Position numbers and translations under genes: made by a program. The notes under the pieces are model-generated. The model searched no databases. It was not told the origin of the DNA and saw nothing but the letters and a program-made list of their open reading frames with translations. Of a DNA stretch of 64,000 nt, positions 1 to 11,243 are shown one piece after another. The stretch covers positions 1,008,363 through 1,072,362 of the forward strand of contig NC_020177.2 in NCBI RefSeq assembly GCF_000224145.3, given 5' to 3'. The stretch's first letter is position 1. Each line of letters starts with the position of its first letter. This DNA comes from Ciona intestinalis (Eukaryota; Chordata; Ascidiacea; Phlebobranchia; Cionidae).

Positions 1-190
1 CGTGCCAGCCTACGAGTTACCATGTATGTTACTTTGTGGGTGATTATTTTTAGGGAAGATTTTTTCATTTTTTTTTCATGTATGGCTGATAATTTGGAAA
101 ACCCATTAGTGACCACTGGGTTGGAGCAATTGCCGTTAAGTGCCTGCCCCAGGACACATACGCCCACAATGCCAGCACTGCCAAACCAGG
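1..190 (-). repeat. Composite tRNA-headed SINE, partial copy
   Basis: This copy matches the fuller element at 14046-14383: a T-rich middle, then GCTGATAATTTGG and GGTTGGAGCAATTGCCGTTAAG. The strand is minus because in better copies the tRNA-like head, with A- and B-box-like words, reads on the strand opposite to these words. The left part lies outside the window and the tRNA head is degraded. It resembles the composite SINE described from Ciona, but that name is from memory. Confidence 0.7.
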
Positions 191-422
191 GGTTAAACTT
201 CTTAAACTTATGACACATCTCTAGTTTAATCCGTCCCACTCATTTCTGTCGCTGGTTTGCTACACTGCAACTATAATTTTAAGTTATATCAATAATACCT
301 CGCGAATATATTAACTTGTTTCCTGGCCTGTTGTCTGGTTGTGGTACAAGTTTACAGTAAATTTAACAAAAAAGCAGTGCTCTATTTATAAATGGACTTA
401 TATACAATTGTGTAAGGTAGGG

Positions 423-616
423 TATAGTAGGATGGAGAAAGATGGGACACGATTTTATTCTATATCTATATTATCGTCCAATTTAATAGTAACCAAAGAA
501 CATTCAGTCTTCTAAAACGTTATCCTCACGACTCCCATAGACCATTGTTAATTGTTCAAAACATGACCAGGAAATTTGTATATATGTGCTAACAGTGTTC
601 CGCCTCCCCCACCCTT
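423..616. mobile_element. Palindromic MITE (TAGGGTGGGG family), short copy
   Basis: The ends are inverted copies: TATAGTAGGATGGAGAAAG at the left and CCTCCCCCACCCT at the right. The interior has the family words TAGTAACCAAAGAACATTC and GACTCCCATAGACC. About 190 bp, no coding capacity. Confidence 0.7.
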
Positions 617-808
617 TAGCTTTTACTTCAAATGTTCTCGAAATCGTGTTTATATTTTATCACCGAAATATTTAATATTTATTATAAACAATAAAAACAA
701 ATGTAAACAAAGACATAATGCCATGGTTGAATTTATTTCTGATTGATATTAAATCGTGCACGTGAATGACATTTATCAATTATTCAACCTAAGGTGGCCA
801 TCTTCTCT

Positions 809-2314
809 TCATTGATTGTCATCTTTAGCTAAAATCAAGAAAACATTTGTAAAACAGTCATACGTTGTAAAAAATATTTAATTCATTGAAAGAACTCGGT
901 AATTGTATATACTATTATGAAATAATTTCTATTTACCAGGCATTGCATTATAATAGGTGTCATCTTTGGGCATCCCATCATAATATGAGTCGCGATCAAG
1001 TTCTAAATCACCTTTGATATCTCTAACTGAAAAATAAAATATGTTTTAGTTTAATTGAAACATGTCTTTTTACCGCATCTTTATTCTATGTATAGTAGGG
1101 TGGGGGAAGATGGGACACTTTGTCAGATGAGACCTTTTTTATTTTAATTTTTCGGACCCTCATTTAATGATAATCAGGAAAATAAGGGTACAGAATTATT
1201 CATGGCGAAGGAACTAGCACAGCCTGTTAAATTCGGTAGGGTAACTACAAGTTGCAGAATACTGCTAATGTAAATATATTTCGATTTAGTGTCCCATCTT
1301 CCCCCACATTGGAGTTTTGTATGTTTTCATTGCCAAACTTTAAAAGTTTTTTTTTAATTTAGTAATTTGTACCTCAGGGGTAATTCAACTATAAGATACT
1401 GATATAATTTAAAGATAATATTTTGATAATATATTTGAAATTTGGTCATTTGCCATTGGTGATAATTTATGAGAAATAGCTTGTGCCAAATACCCTATTT
1501 GTAGCAAGGAAAAATAAAAACTTTATCAATAGTTATAATCAATTTTCTGTTATTACAAGTTCATATACATTTCTAGGATACAATATTTGTTCATTGATGT
1601 TCGAACAATACCCATTGTTGTTCAAACAATACCAATTGTTATGCAATAATATAATGTATAGGTAACATGTTAAAAACTATAGCAGTAGGGCAAGAAAAAG
1701 AATGTTTAGACTTAATTTTCAAAGCGTACAGTATAATTTCGTGTTATTTACGTATATTCCTATTTATAAATACACTTAATAATCAAAATTAACAATGATT
1801 TTAAACTGTCCCATCTTATCCTGTGTGTTTTCGAATTAGTAAAATTTCACTTGTGCTGATCGGTAAATAACTCCTCGTGTGTTTTATTAAATTGTTATCA
1901 ATTTATGATTATATTATATATTATATTTTATTAAATTGTTATCAATGAATGATAGTATTAATGGTATTACCCAATAATCATCATCTTTTTGGATTTTGGA
2001 AAATTTTGGCAATATGTGCTTAAGAGATCCATCTTCCCCCATTGTACTACATAATTAATTATTTTCTCCGTTTGTTATTTTAAAATAATTCACATTTAAC
2101 TGAATGGCTTCAATTAAAAAACAACGACCGTCATTGCCCGCCACAAAATAAACGGATGTTATTTGGTGATTTTGTGTTTGTTTATATACTTACGATTTTG
2201 CTTCTGGCTTTCTGTGTTCCAGTTACGACGACGACGCCCCCACCCACCGTGGGTTGTATCTGTGAGGACGAGAAGTCCGACAAGGAGCAACATTAGAAGT
2301 GCTGACTTATTCAT
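809..2314 (-). CDS. Small secreted cationic peptide precursor (3 exons, 76 aa)
   Basis: Coding exons are complement 2194-2314, 937-1026 and 809-828. Phases 1 and 1 fit, the sum is 231 nt, and the model ends in TGA. Residues 1 to about 22 form a classic signal peptide (MNKSALLMLLLVGLLVLTDT). A basic aromatic stretch GGWGRRRRNW follows at about 23-32, then an acidic tail rich in Asp and Tyr with the repeated motif MPKDDTYY / MPAKDDNQ. Signal, cationic peptide and anionic pro-region is the layout of several tunicate antimicrobial precursors, so a host-defence or neuropeptide role is possible; that is inference. There are no cysteines. ATG follows TTTTACAG directly, which suggests a 5'UTR intron or spliced-leader trans-splicing. 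A reverse AATAAA lies at 732-737. The last exon is only six codons and is the least certain part. Introns 1 and 2 hold or abut MITE sequence. Confidence 0.65.
1091..2050 (-). mobile_element. Long MITE copy, related to 35661-36977
   Basis: It is bounded by GTAGGGTGGGGGAAGATGGG at 1094 and its inverted counterpart near 2030-2050, with further GGGGGAAGATGGG words inside. Read on the minus strand it matches the element at 35661-36977 over most of its length, for example ACAGAAAATTGAT and AACATTCTTTTTCTTGCC. No long ORF, so non-autonomous. It lies within the first intron of the 809-2314 gene. Confidence 0.75.
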
Positions 2315-2721
2315 CTGTAAAACAAAACAAATATATATAAAGCACCAAAAATATTTACGTAGCTTAAAATAAACTACATGCAATTCGATTGCAAGTAATA
2401 TCAGAAAAGTTGCCAAACTCTGATGTTGCTTGAAATAAACAAGGCCCTTATATATTTTTAACGTGCGAACTATTCTGATATACTACTTCCTCTATGCAAG
2501 ACAATGCACAATCCCTTAATGTTCCTCGTGATTGTTGGCTTCAGTTACAGGAAAATAAAAATAATAAAATATCTATTAAACAATAGTTCGGCTTCACCAT
2601 GAAGTTCCGTTTCCACTAGTTGCGCTTTGCCAAGTATGTTTCCCATATTAGTTGTATTCAGCAACCAGGATAACACAGATTATATCTTCCATTGTTATAT
2701 CATGGGAATCGAAGTAAACGC

Positions 2722-2880
2722 TCAATTGTTGCAAGATGGCTGACCATCACGATAGGTTAGAATCTCACAAAACCCATCTTTCGTGTGGTTCTCAAACTTA
2801 TTATTTCCAATTAGAGGAAATGTGTTATCTCCGCGTTCATTACATTGGCGTTTACAAAGACCTGCGAACTTTACTGGTGG
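2722..2880 (-). CDS. Possible terminal exon of a cysteine-rich secreted protein
   Basis: On the minus strand an acceptor-like TTCGCAG is followed by an open stretch of about 52 codons ending in TGA at 2722. It encodes GLCKRQCNERGD, then FPLIGNN, DGFCE and RDGQPSCNN before the stop. The spacing CX3C, then FPxI, then DG and a C close to the C-terminus resembles the protein at 23531-24394. No signal-peptide exon was found upstream, so this may be a solitary or dead exon. Confidence 0.3.
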   Translation of the reverse strand, partial: PPVKFAGLCKRQCNERGDNTFPLIGNNKFENHTKDGFCEILTYRDGQPSCNN

Positions 2881-2929
2881 GAAATTAAGATGAAGGTTCT
2901 GCAGTTTGCAGCAGCACAATATTCCTGCA

Positions 2930-4200
2930 AATAGTCTTGCAGCATCAATGTCATTCCTGCAGATTGCAGATACACGTCATTAGAAAGGAACATTCAAAAC
3001 CATGTTAGCGTCTATATTTGATCTAAGCTGGCATTTCTCAAAGCTACGGATTCATTTTTTTTAATCAGGAATTCGTGGTTAAATATTTTACTGCGATGTC
3101 AAAATCTCTCCGCCGTTTGTCGCAATCGAACAAACATTCACCTTTGTTTGGACGGTTTTTAAAGTAATACAACCCAGAGTTCGTATATAAACATGTTTAT
3201 AGACTATGATTTACTTATAACGGTCCTATTGACCATTTACATAACTTGAAATAAATTAAGAATTTCATGCAACCAGGCTAATAGTTCCGAACTTTATTTA
3301 CGGTAGTGCAGCTGTGATGTAAAATAAGCGTTACGTTATAACTTTCCCAGTGAAGTCGTAATATAGGCTACCATGTTACTTGAGCCCAGAGTCGTAGAAA
3401 CACGTATGGCTCTGCTTGAGCCTACCTCTTTGCTTTTACGAAAGTAGTCGGTCAAAGTATTGCTGTTTTATTTTTCGATATTTACTTTGTTAGAGTTTCA
3501 AAAACTAAGTTAAATAACAGTGTAAGTCTATGCAAGTTGTCCGCCCATTGTCAGTAAATAAACATTTTTTTATTTGAGAACGCCGGTCCCTAACTTACTT
3601 TGTTCCCGCATATCTTTTTACAAATTATTGCAACATACTTTGGTATTCGTAACTAGGCAACAGATATAAACAACAAAGTTAAATCAGTGGTGCCAGACCG
3701 GTTTTTAATATGTAATATTTTCGGAAAGTTTTATTAATCACTTATAAGTGGACAATTGGTTACTTTAATATATCGATTCTTTATTAACTATGTTATTTTT
3801 ATCTAATAAATATACCATATTATTTGCGTATTAATTTTTGAGAAAAATTTACGGAAACACTATGGTTGCAACGTTGCAAAGCTTGGAAGTATTATTGTGT
3901 TTGTTAATTTAAATGAAAGTTGCAATTAAAGTAAAAGCAGAACAAAGTACATAAGAAAAACAGACAATGCCAGACACCACACAATTTTTTTTAATGGTCA
4001 ATAAACTTGAATAAAAGGTGTAACACATAGATTTGTGAAATAAACATTCATTCAAATTTGCATGTCCACATATTAATATGTAATATGCACAACAAGTTAC
4101 GTTATAAAGAGGACAAGATTGCTATCTTTCCCGTTATTTATAATATAAATACAGATATTTTTGTGGAGTAGTTTACAAAAAAATGTAGATTTTGTTAAAT
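2930..4200. other. Intergenic stretch, no gene seen
   Basis: AT-rich sequence between the minus-strand cysteine-rich exon and the plus-strand coiled-coil gene. The only notable item is CAGAGTTCGTATATAAACAT at about 3175, which resembles the terminal repeat of the MITE at 5592-5993 and may be a remnant. The promoter and 5'UTR of the 4214 gene must lie at the right end. Confidence 0.5.
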
Positions 4201-4213
4201 ATAGTAACTGAAC

Positions 4214-7200
4214 ATGGATGCGGCAAATCTTCATGCTTTAATGGAAGCAGCGTTAGTTGGAAACAAACGAGATGTTTATGATTATACTGCTGGCCATCTT
4301 AACTTTAACAGGTAACTACGCACAAATACAGTAGTGATAAAGAGGTGCTGAGTTCAAATCTGAACATGGCACTTTATTTTAGATTCCTTTTTAACCTTAA
4401 ACTAGATTAACTAGGCACAATGTGTGAAACAGAACACCGGTCACTTTTTTTTTGCCAGGCGAGAATAAAGCAAGTAACATGTTACAGTCTGAATGAAAAT
4501 TATTAATTATTTTAAATTATATTTTTGTTTGTATTTATTGAGTATATATATATATATATATTAATATATATATACATAAATGTTTAATTGTTTTATAGAT
4601 ACAACAGAAATGTCACCAACATCAGTGAAAATAAAGTTCGATGGAAATGTTGTGAAAAACAGACACCGGAAACTACAAAGAAACCTCCATTAGCTGTAAA
4701 GAAAAACATCAACAAAATGTCAGATGCTTTGTTTAACTTTAGCGCTGGTACAGCTGGAGCATTGGCAGCAGATAATTCAAGTATGTCGATTCATGAGGAT
4801 GAAGAAACTATGTTGGTAATGATTGAAAGGGTGTAATTTATTTATTCTTGTGTAGCGGGGCAATTACAGTTGACCAGACATTATACTACGAGTGTGTTGT
4901 GTTTTATACACCTGGTGCCCTTCATTCTTTTATTGTACATAAGAGTATCAATTTAAACAACTCATAACTGAGCCACTTGGTTAAAGCAATTGCCCTTAAG
5001 TGTCCTGCCCAATAACACATGCGCCAAAAGTAGACGCATGGAGTCTTGAACTCGTAACCACTGTGCCATGGTAACCCTGTTGAGTATATTGTATTTGATG
5101 CATTGGACAAGACACAACTGCCTTTACTTCAACCCAGTAGTCAATATTAGTTTTGTCAAATTGTCAGCATTGGCAAAAACACCTAGTTAGTATGTTACAT
5201 CCGTGGTAACTCTAAAACAGGTACATTGTGTTTAAAACAGAACACCCGTGTTATAGCGCCTGTCGATGCTCCATCATGTAAGATAAAAACACCATTTTAT
5301 TTCAAACTGTAATCGATAGACTTCTACTGCCTCACAAGAACAATTGGAGAAATCGTTATTTGAGGAAATGCAGAGGTTTGTGTGGAAAACACCTCCACCT
5401 AGTGTCTCGTCACAAACACAACATGATGCTCAATTGCCAAAAGTTGTTTCGAGACAAAAGAAAGTTTTACCCCCAATAAAAAGATCATCCAAGGTATTCA
5501 TCTAATAGTACTGTGTTATTATTTATTTTTAAATAAATGAATTTAACCTGTATTTTATCCTCCGTTGTCGGGCAACGACAGTCGTTATTATCAGAGTCCG
5601 TATATAAACATGAGTTATTTCATCACCATAGAAATCTTACAGGGCAACCAAATGGGGCTAATTTCGCCGATTGTTTACCCTAGCAACGGGAATTTTTAAA
5701 CATATTTTTCTGCTTAGTCGCAGTTTATTTATACCATATATTTATAGACTCTGATTTATACAACTCAAAAACTTCAAGTCACTTTTAAGCTTTAATAAAT
5801 TTAAACAACTACTTGAAAATTTGATTTTCTTTAATCTGCATCCCGTATTTGTATTAAAAACATAAAATAGTATAAATTTAGCTATATATGTACATATTTA
5901 TATTATGTCTATGATCAATTTAGCCCCATTTGCTGTGTGCTATGTGATTTCTATGGGCGACATGAAATAACTCATGTTTATATACGGACTCTGGTTATTA
6001 TGTAACTTTGTGGATAATTCTTTATCGGGATTTTTCTCCTTTTTAAATGCTGAAACAACCTATAATAAACTATCAGTTAAAGCAATACCCACAATGGTAA
6101 CATCGGCAAGTCTAGATGTCTTCTGTATTACAGACAGACATAGTAAGCACTATTCCACAGAGCAACTGCTTGTTTTTACCCAACAGGTATTTTTGTTTTT
6201 ACTTAACAGGTTCATTAGACATATACAACCTATGTCTATTTAAACTACATTGAAATGATTTTTTTTCAGGTGGTTTGTGAAGAACTGAAGCTTCCAGAAA
6301 TAATGTTGCCGACTACGGACGACACTCGTGAGATTCCGATGTCCCTACAAGGTGGCAACACTGACAATAACAAGAAATATGAACGAGCAAAGTTCATCAC
6401 GACTTATCATGCTGGTGTTTCGGCAAAGGATCAATTCCAGAAAATGGTGGATTTTGAAAGAACTGTTTTAAGAAAGTAAATGTTTTAGATTTCTGTTTGT
6501 TGAATGTATGAATGTAACTTGTTTATTGCATAGCAGGGCATTGACAGTCGTTTTAACACGGGTGTTCTGTTTGATGTACCTGGTGCTCGCTTACAAGTTA
6601 CCACATATATGTGTAAATTTAATGTGAATATTATTTTAATATGATGAAAATCATGATGTAGATTCTCCATGCTATTCATTAAGAACTTTATTTGTAAGCA
6701 ATGGGTTAGCATACCTACCTGTATACTGGAGGATATAGATTCAAGTACAGATTGTCGTTTCTACCATTATGTGGTTTTAATCCAACAGTTCATAAAGGTT
6801 TGTCTGAATTGTTAGCCATACACCAAAACAAATAACACTCACAAAGTTACATACATAGTAACTTGTAAATGGACACGAGGTGTATGATACATAACAAACG
6901 GTGTTATAGCATCTGTTGTTTCTCTACCACACAAATAAGTTGCATTTATTCATTTACACTTAGGCCAGAAACATTAGAACAAAAATTAGGAGACGGCCAC
7001 AAAGCTGTTGAACATCTTGAACAAAAGTTGGTTTCACGTCTTATGGAGTTCCGCTTGAAAAATATTCACCATGGATTGTCATTCCATCGGTTGCAGGTTT
7101 GTTAAGTGTTTTACTCGACAGTGAGCATGAGGTGTATGAATGCTTATATATGTGTCTGAGGTGTATGAATGCTTATATAAAACAATACATATGATTTGTT

Positions 7201-10200
7201 TCAGTTATATTCTGAAATATGGAACGACATGTCCTTAGACTCGACCATATTCGGTGAATTGTTGAACGAAATAAAAGAAGAATACGATTCGTATTTGGTT
7301 CATTTGATTGACAGCTCGCAGTCAACAAACCGAGCGGAGCTGGCTCAATGTTTGGAACTGATCAAAGGAATGTCTAGTCATGAAAAAGTGGAGATGAGTC
7401 AGCAACTTCAAGAAGAAGTGGAAAATCTTGAAGAGAAATGTAAAACTGCATTGCTGAGGTGGGGGTGGTGAAATCTATTTCACTGAAAACAAAATAGTTT
7501 ATGGAACTTTGTGCAAGAGTATTGAATGAAGGTGTGCCTTATAACTTGTACTAGTTAACAAAAATTAAAACATGATGTAGTAAAACAGAACACCCATGTT
7601 GTTGTCCTGAGTTGTAGGAAAAATAAGTTAAAAACCACTCATTCAACTAACATTACACTCATTGGTTGATCATATTTTATGTTCCAGAAACCACGAACTT
7701 AGAAAAAAAGTCGTAGAAGAGAATGCAAGAATTGAAAAAGAAAAAAGGTTACAGAGAGAAGAAGATGAGGAAAATATAAGAAGGTAAGTTTACATGTTCA
7801 TTCATGCATAACTATGTGGATAAATGGGCATGTAAGTCTATCCATGTATTATAAGAGTTGTATTAGAGTTATTTTCTTTTTTCTGTATTACTACTAGTAA
7901 TATGCTCATTCATGCATAAGTTTATTAATGAGCATTTAAGCTTGTCTATGTATAAGAGAGAATCGCTTTGTAGTGATTTTCCTTTTTTTATGCAACACCG
8001 AAATGAAAGAGACACATAAAAATTAAAAGTCCTAACAAGCTCTTCTGGCAATATTTAATTTGTACATACCTATTCATGCCTTTTTTGAATCGCCTATATA
8101 AAAATGTATTGGTTGTCATTTTATGATGTTGGCATTTGGCAAAATTCTAGCAAAAGTATTAATTACCAAATTAGGTAACATAAGCCTAGATTTCAATTTC
8201 TATCTTTAATGAAGATAAGATTAATCAAAAAAAAGCAGGTAGGATAAAATTTACTGTGTCAAGTAAAATCATGGCTGCTAAACCTCCACTACAGTATAAA
8301 CTCGTATTAAGTTAATTATTATTTTCAGGATGCTACCTGTTCGACGCAACCATCGTAAAGTTCAACCAAAATCCAGAGAAAACAGCTTAAGTGGAAGGAA
8401 ATCTAAACTTAAAACTGAACAAAAACTTCAGGTGTTAAGTTTCTATCATTTAACTTGGGACTTTATATTCATTTTTAGTGATTCTTATTTTTTATGTAAT
8501 GCTGATAATTTGGCCAACCCATTAGTGACCACCCGGTTGGAGCAATTGCCGTTAAGTGGCTTGCCCAAGGACACATGCGCCGATAATGGTAGCAGCGACG
8601 AGCCTTGAACTCATTACCTCCGGGTTTGAGGCAGGCGCAAACCACTTTGCCACGGCGCCGCGTATTTACGTAAACCAACTAACCACTTATAATTCCTTTC
8701 AGCTTCTGCATTCAGAAATATGGGACAAGTTAGATCATCTAAGTGAGCAACGTGAACTACTACGGTAACTCTGCATTTTAAACAACTTTTTGTATAAATA
8801 TTGATGTTATAAGTCTATAATAGCATTATAAGTAGTATATATTTGAAAATGTTCAAAGTAGTATATTTGAAAATGTTTCTTTGTTGTGATAACAAAACAA
8901 AATATATTATTTCGAAAACAATAGCAAAGGTAAAAATCCAAGAGACAGAATAAAAGTTCCCTCCTTTTTTCCAGAAACTCTTTTGTTCCGAAACAAAGTC
9001 ATAGAAACGTCCAGCACGCTGTGAAAGATACAGAGGTTGAAATACAAAAACTTCAACAACAAACAGAGTATTTGACCCAACATAAACAGGTGGGAGCTGG
9101 CAACCTACTGGAAATATTTCTTCATCCGTTCTGTTACGGTATAAAGATCGAATAAAACAATAAAAGATAGGACATACTGGAAAAATGAAAATAATAATGT
9201 GATAAAGACCATTATTTTTATATATTTGAATACAGACGGTTAATTAATTCTTCGATGTGATTTTATTAAATTAGAAGTAAAACAACAGCATAAACAAGTG
9301 CTTCTCAACGCTTTTGCAAACATTCTACATGAATCAATAACAAACCTTTGGCAACCTAATTTCTAAAACAATATTTTGTACAGCTTTCTGTGGCCACATG
9401 ATAAAGTGGTTTTAACTTTCAAAAGGCTCTGTGAATCACTGTTGTAGGCGACCAAGCAAAATAATTGTTGACATACTTTCGTGTGGCGGCCCAGAATAAT
9501 TATCTTGAGTTCAGCAGCCCCACATTCTAAATAAACCGCTGTTCCACACAACTTCTATCCATAACGTGTTTTAACAAATGAAAATTGCTGTTGATTCCCT
9601 TTTTTTCTTCGAACAAATTTTATGTTAGTACTTTTTTAGGTTCATGTCAATAAATTGGAAACTGAACTTAAAAGATCAATAGTCAGTCAAGATGTAAGAA
9701 GGTAAGTCATTTATGCGCTGGGAATTAAATTTTTAGACTTCTACAATTTTTCCACATGGATTATATAATGCAAGCCATAGGATTGCATGTCAAAAATTAT
9801 AAATCTAAGAATTAATGTACAAATAAAGAAAAGTATTCCAATTAGACTTTCTAAGTTAATCTACAATTTGTGGGGTTTTTATTCGTTTTTACATTTTCTT
9901 TGTATTCTTATTAATATTGCAAACATTAGCAAATGGTTTGTATATGAAACCCAGTATGGGATTACATGTTAATTTTTTTTCTTTATAGCGTATTTTACTA
10001 CCTTGTGGTTTATGAAATTATAATTTGTGAGTTTTTTACAGGTAAATTTGGAGTTTCAATTTCTTTGTATTCCTATTATATTGCAATCTCAACAATAATT
10101 CATACCGTCTAACACCTATCACATGGTTTAATGCAAGCCATAATGGGTTGCATGTCAAAATTGTTAATAGCGTTTTCTGTTAACTGGTAATTTTTGAAAA

Positions 10201-10425
10201 TATTTTATTAAAGCTTAAATTGATCTACAATTTGTGGGTTTTTTATGTTATGGATTGAAAACTACACAGTTTCACATCAAAACTATCACATGTGGTTTGT
10301 GCAAACCAGTAACTTAGATGTTTTTAACAGACCTAATGGTCCATTTCCAGTTTATCGTTCCAAATTTATGTTTTTTTTCGTACAGAAAAAATTCTGTGCT
10401 GGGCGAAAAACTCGATATAGATTAA
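4214..10425 (+). CDS. TSNAXIP1_N-domain coiled-coil protein, C6orf118-like (12 exons, 501 aa)
   Basis: Exons: 4214-4311, 4599-4780, 5339-5493, 6270-6475, 6964-7096, 7205-7458, 7688-7783, 8329-8431, 8703-8764, 8975-9089, 9640-9701, 10386-10425. All junctions are GT-AG, phases agree and the total is 1506 nt with stop TAA. The ATG has an in-frame TAA three codons upstream. The N-terminus carries YDYTAGHLNFNRYN. Residues about 214-300 (LEQKLVSRLMEF, LLNEIKEEYDSYL) match the translin-associated factor X-interacting N-terminal domain as I remember it, and order and length resemble vertebrate C6orf118 (about 470 aa). Residues about 310-395 and 430-490 are rich in Lys, Glu and Gln with coiled-coil character. 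Relatives are mostly testis or cilium-associated; the function here is inferred. Exon 3 could alternatively start at 5320, but only 5339 keeps the frame. AATAAA lies at 10622-10627. Confidence 0.85.
4850..5075 (-). repeat. Composite SINE, degraded copy in intron 2
   Basis: Contains GGTTAAAGCAATTGCCCTTAA, then CCTGCCCAATAACACATGCG, then degraded tRNA-like words, in the order seen in the 14 kb copy. It lies in intron 2 of the coiled-coil gene. Confidence 0.55.
5592..5993. mobile_element. hAT-like MITE with perfect 8-bp target duplication
   Basis: The element runs from CAGAGTCCGTATATAAACAT to its inverted complement ending GTTTATATACGGACTCTG. The inverted repeats continue, with a few mismatches, through the words ATAGAAATC and AATGGGGCTAA. 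It is flanked by identical GTTATTAT at 5584-5591 and 5994-6001. CAGAG-type ends with 8-bp duplications are the hallmark of hAT transposons. Length 402 bp with no transposase ORF. It sits in intron 3 of the coiled-coil gene, inside a composite SINE (host words resume as GTAACTTTGTGGATAATTC). Confidence 0.88.
8490..8664 (-). repeat. Composite SINE head in intron
   Basis: Well-preserved tRNA-like head. The complement reads a degraded box A region, then GGTAATGAGTTCAAGGCTCG (box B-like) and GTCGCTGCTACC. It ends at GGCGCCG and lies just upstream of the 8703 exon. Confidence 0.75.
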
Positions 10426-10672
10426 TTTGGTTTCCCACATTCACGGAATTTATTACAAAGATGTTTAGTGTTTATCCCGTACCTAATAATCAAGGTTAAT
10501 ATTTTTAATCGTTCAGCCAAATTCAAAACATCATTGAACAAAGATCTTCACAATCATCCATGTAAAGATAAAGATCCTAAATCCACACTGTGATTTGTTA
10601 TATTTCCTTTCAATGTATATAAATAAAGAATTTATATAAACATACCTTGTAGTAATTCAGTATGAATGTAAC

Positions 10673-10905
10673 TTACTTTATCCTCAAGTGGCCGAAATTG
10701 ACAGTCGTTATAACACAGGTGTTCTGTTTTTTACACCTAATGCGAGCTTGGAGGGGGGATTTTTTATGTGTGGCTAATAATTTGGTCAACCTGCCATTAC
10801 CACTGGTTTGGAGCAATTGCCATTTAGTGGCTTGCAGAAAAATGCAAACAATGGTAGCAACAGCAAGCCTTGAATCCATTACCTCTGGGTTATAGGCAGC
10901 TAACC
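10673..10905 (-). repeat. Composite SINE copy downstream of the coiled-coil gene
   Basis: Words in order: ACTTACTTTATCCTC, GACAGTCGTTATAACACAGG, GCTAATAATTTGGTCAACC, GGTTTGGAGCAATTGCC, then the degraded tRNA-like head CCTTGAATCCATTACCTCTG. It begins about 50 bases after the AATAAA of the gene. Confidence 0.75.
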
Positions 10906-11124
10906 AATTGTGCTCAGACAGTAGAAATAGAGATTTATATGAGTATGATATCATAAATGATGTATATAGAGACATGCTCACTGTCAAGTTGTACCATTCA
11001 CTGTAGAGTTATTATACACACCCATAGTGTATATTCATTCATATATGCCAGTTATGCCATGAATGTCTTCTTGTACAATTGTTTTGCATACCAAGACAGT
11101 ATATGTTTGTGTGTTACACAAATG

Positions 11125-11130
11125 TTTATT
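11125..11130 (-). terminator. Candidate poly(A) signal for the RASSF gene
   Basis: AATAAA on the minus strand, about 115 bases past the RASSF stop codon at 11244. Confidence 0.5.
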
Positions 11131-11243
11131 CTCACAAAAATTATGACAAACTATTGGTTTAAAATATCAATAACACTGTTACAAACAATCATATAAAAAT
11201 ATGTTGTAGTATTCACAATCAATTTAGAAAATTAACAATTATT

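Noticed and set aside
6131..6186. Extra exon in the coiled-coil gene (RHSKHYSTEQLLVFTQQ) with good splice sites
   Set aside because: It would need a phase-1 upstream exon, but exon 3 ends in phase 0 and joins the 6270 exon directly; much of this frame lies in SINE sequence. An alternative exon is not excluded.
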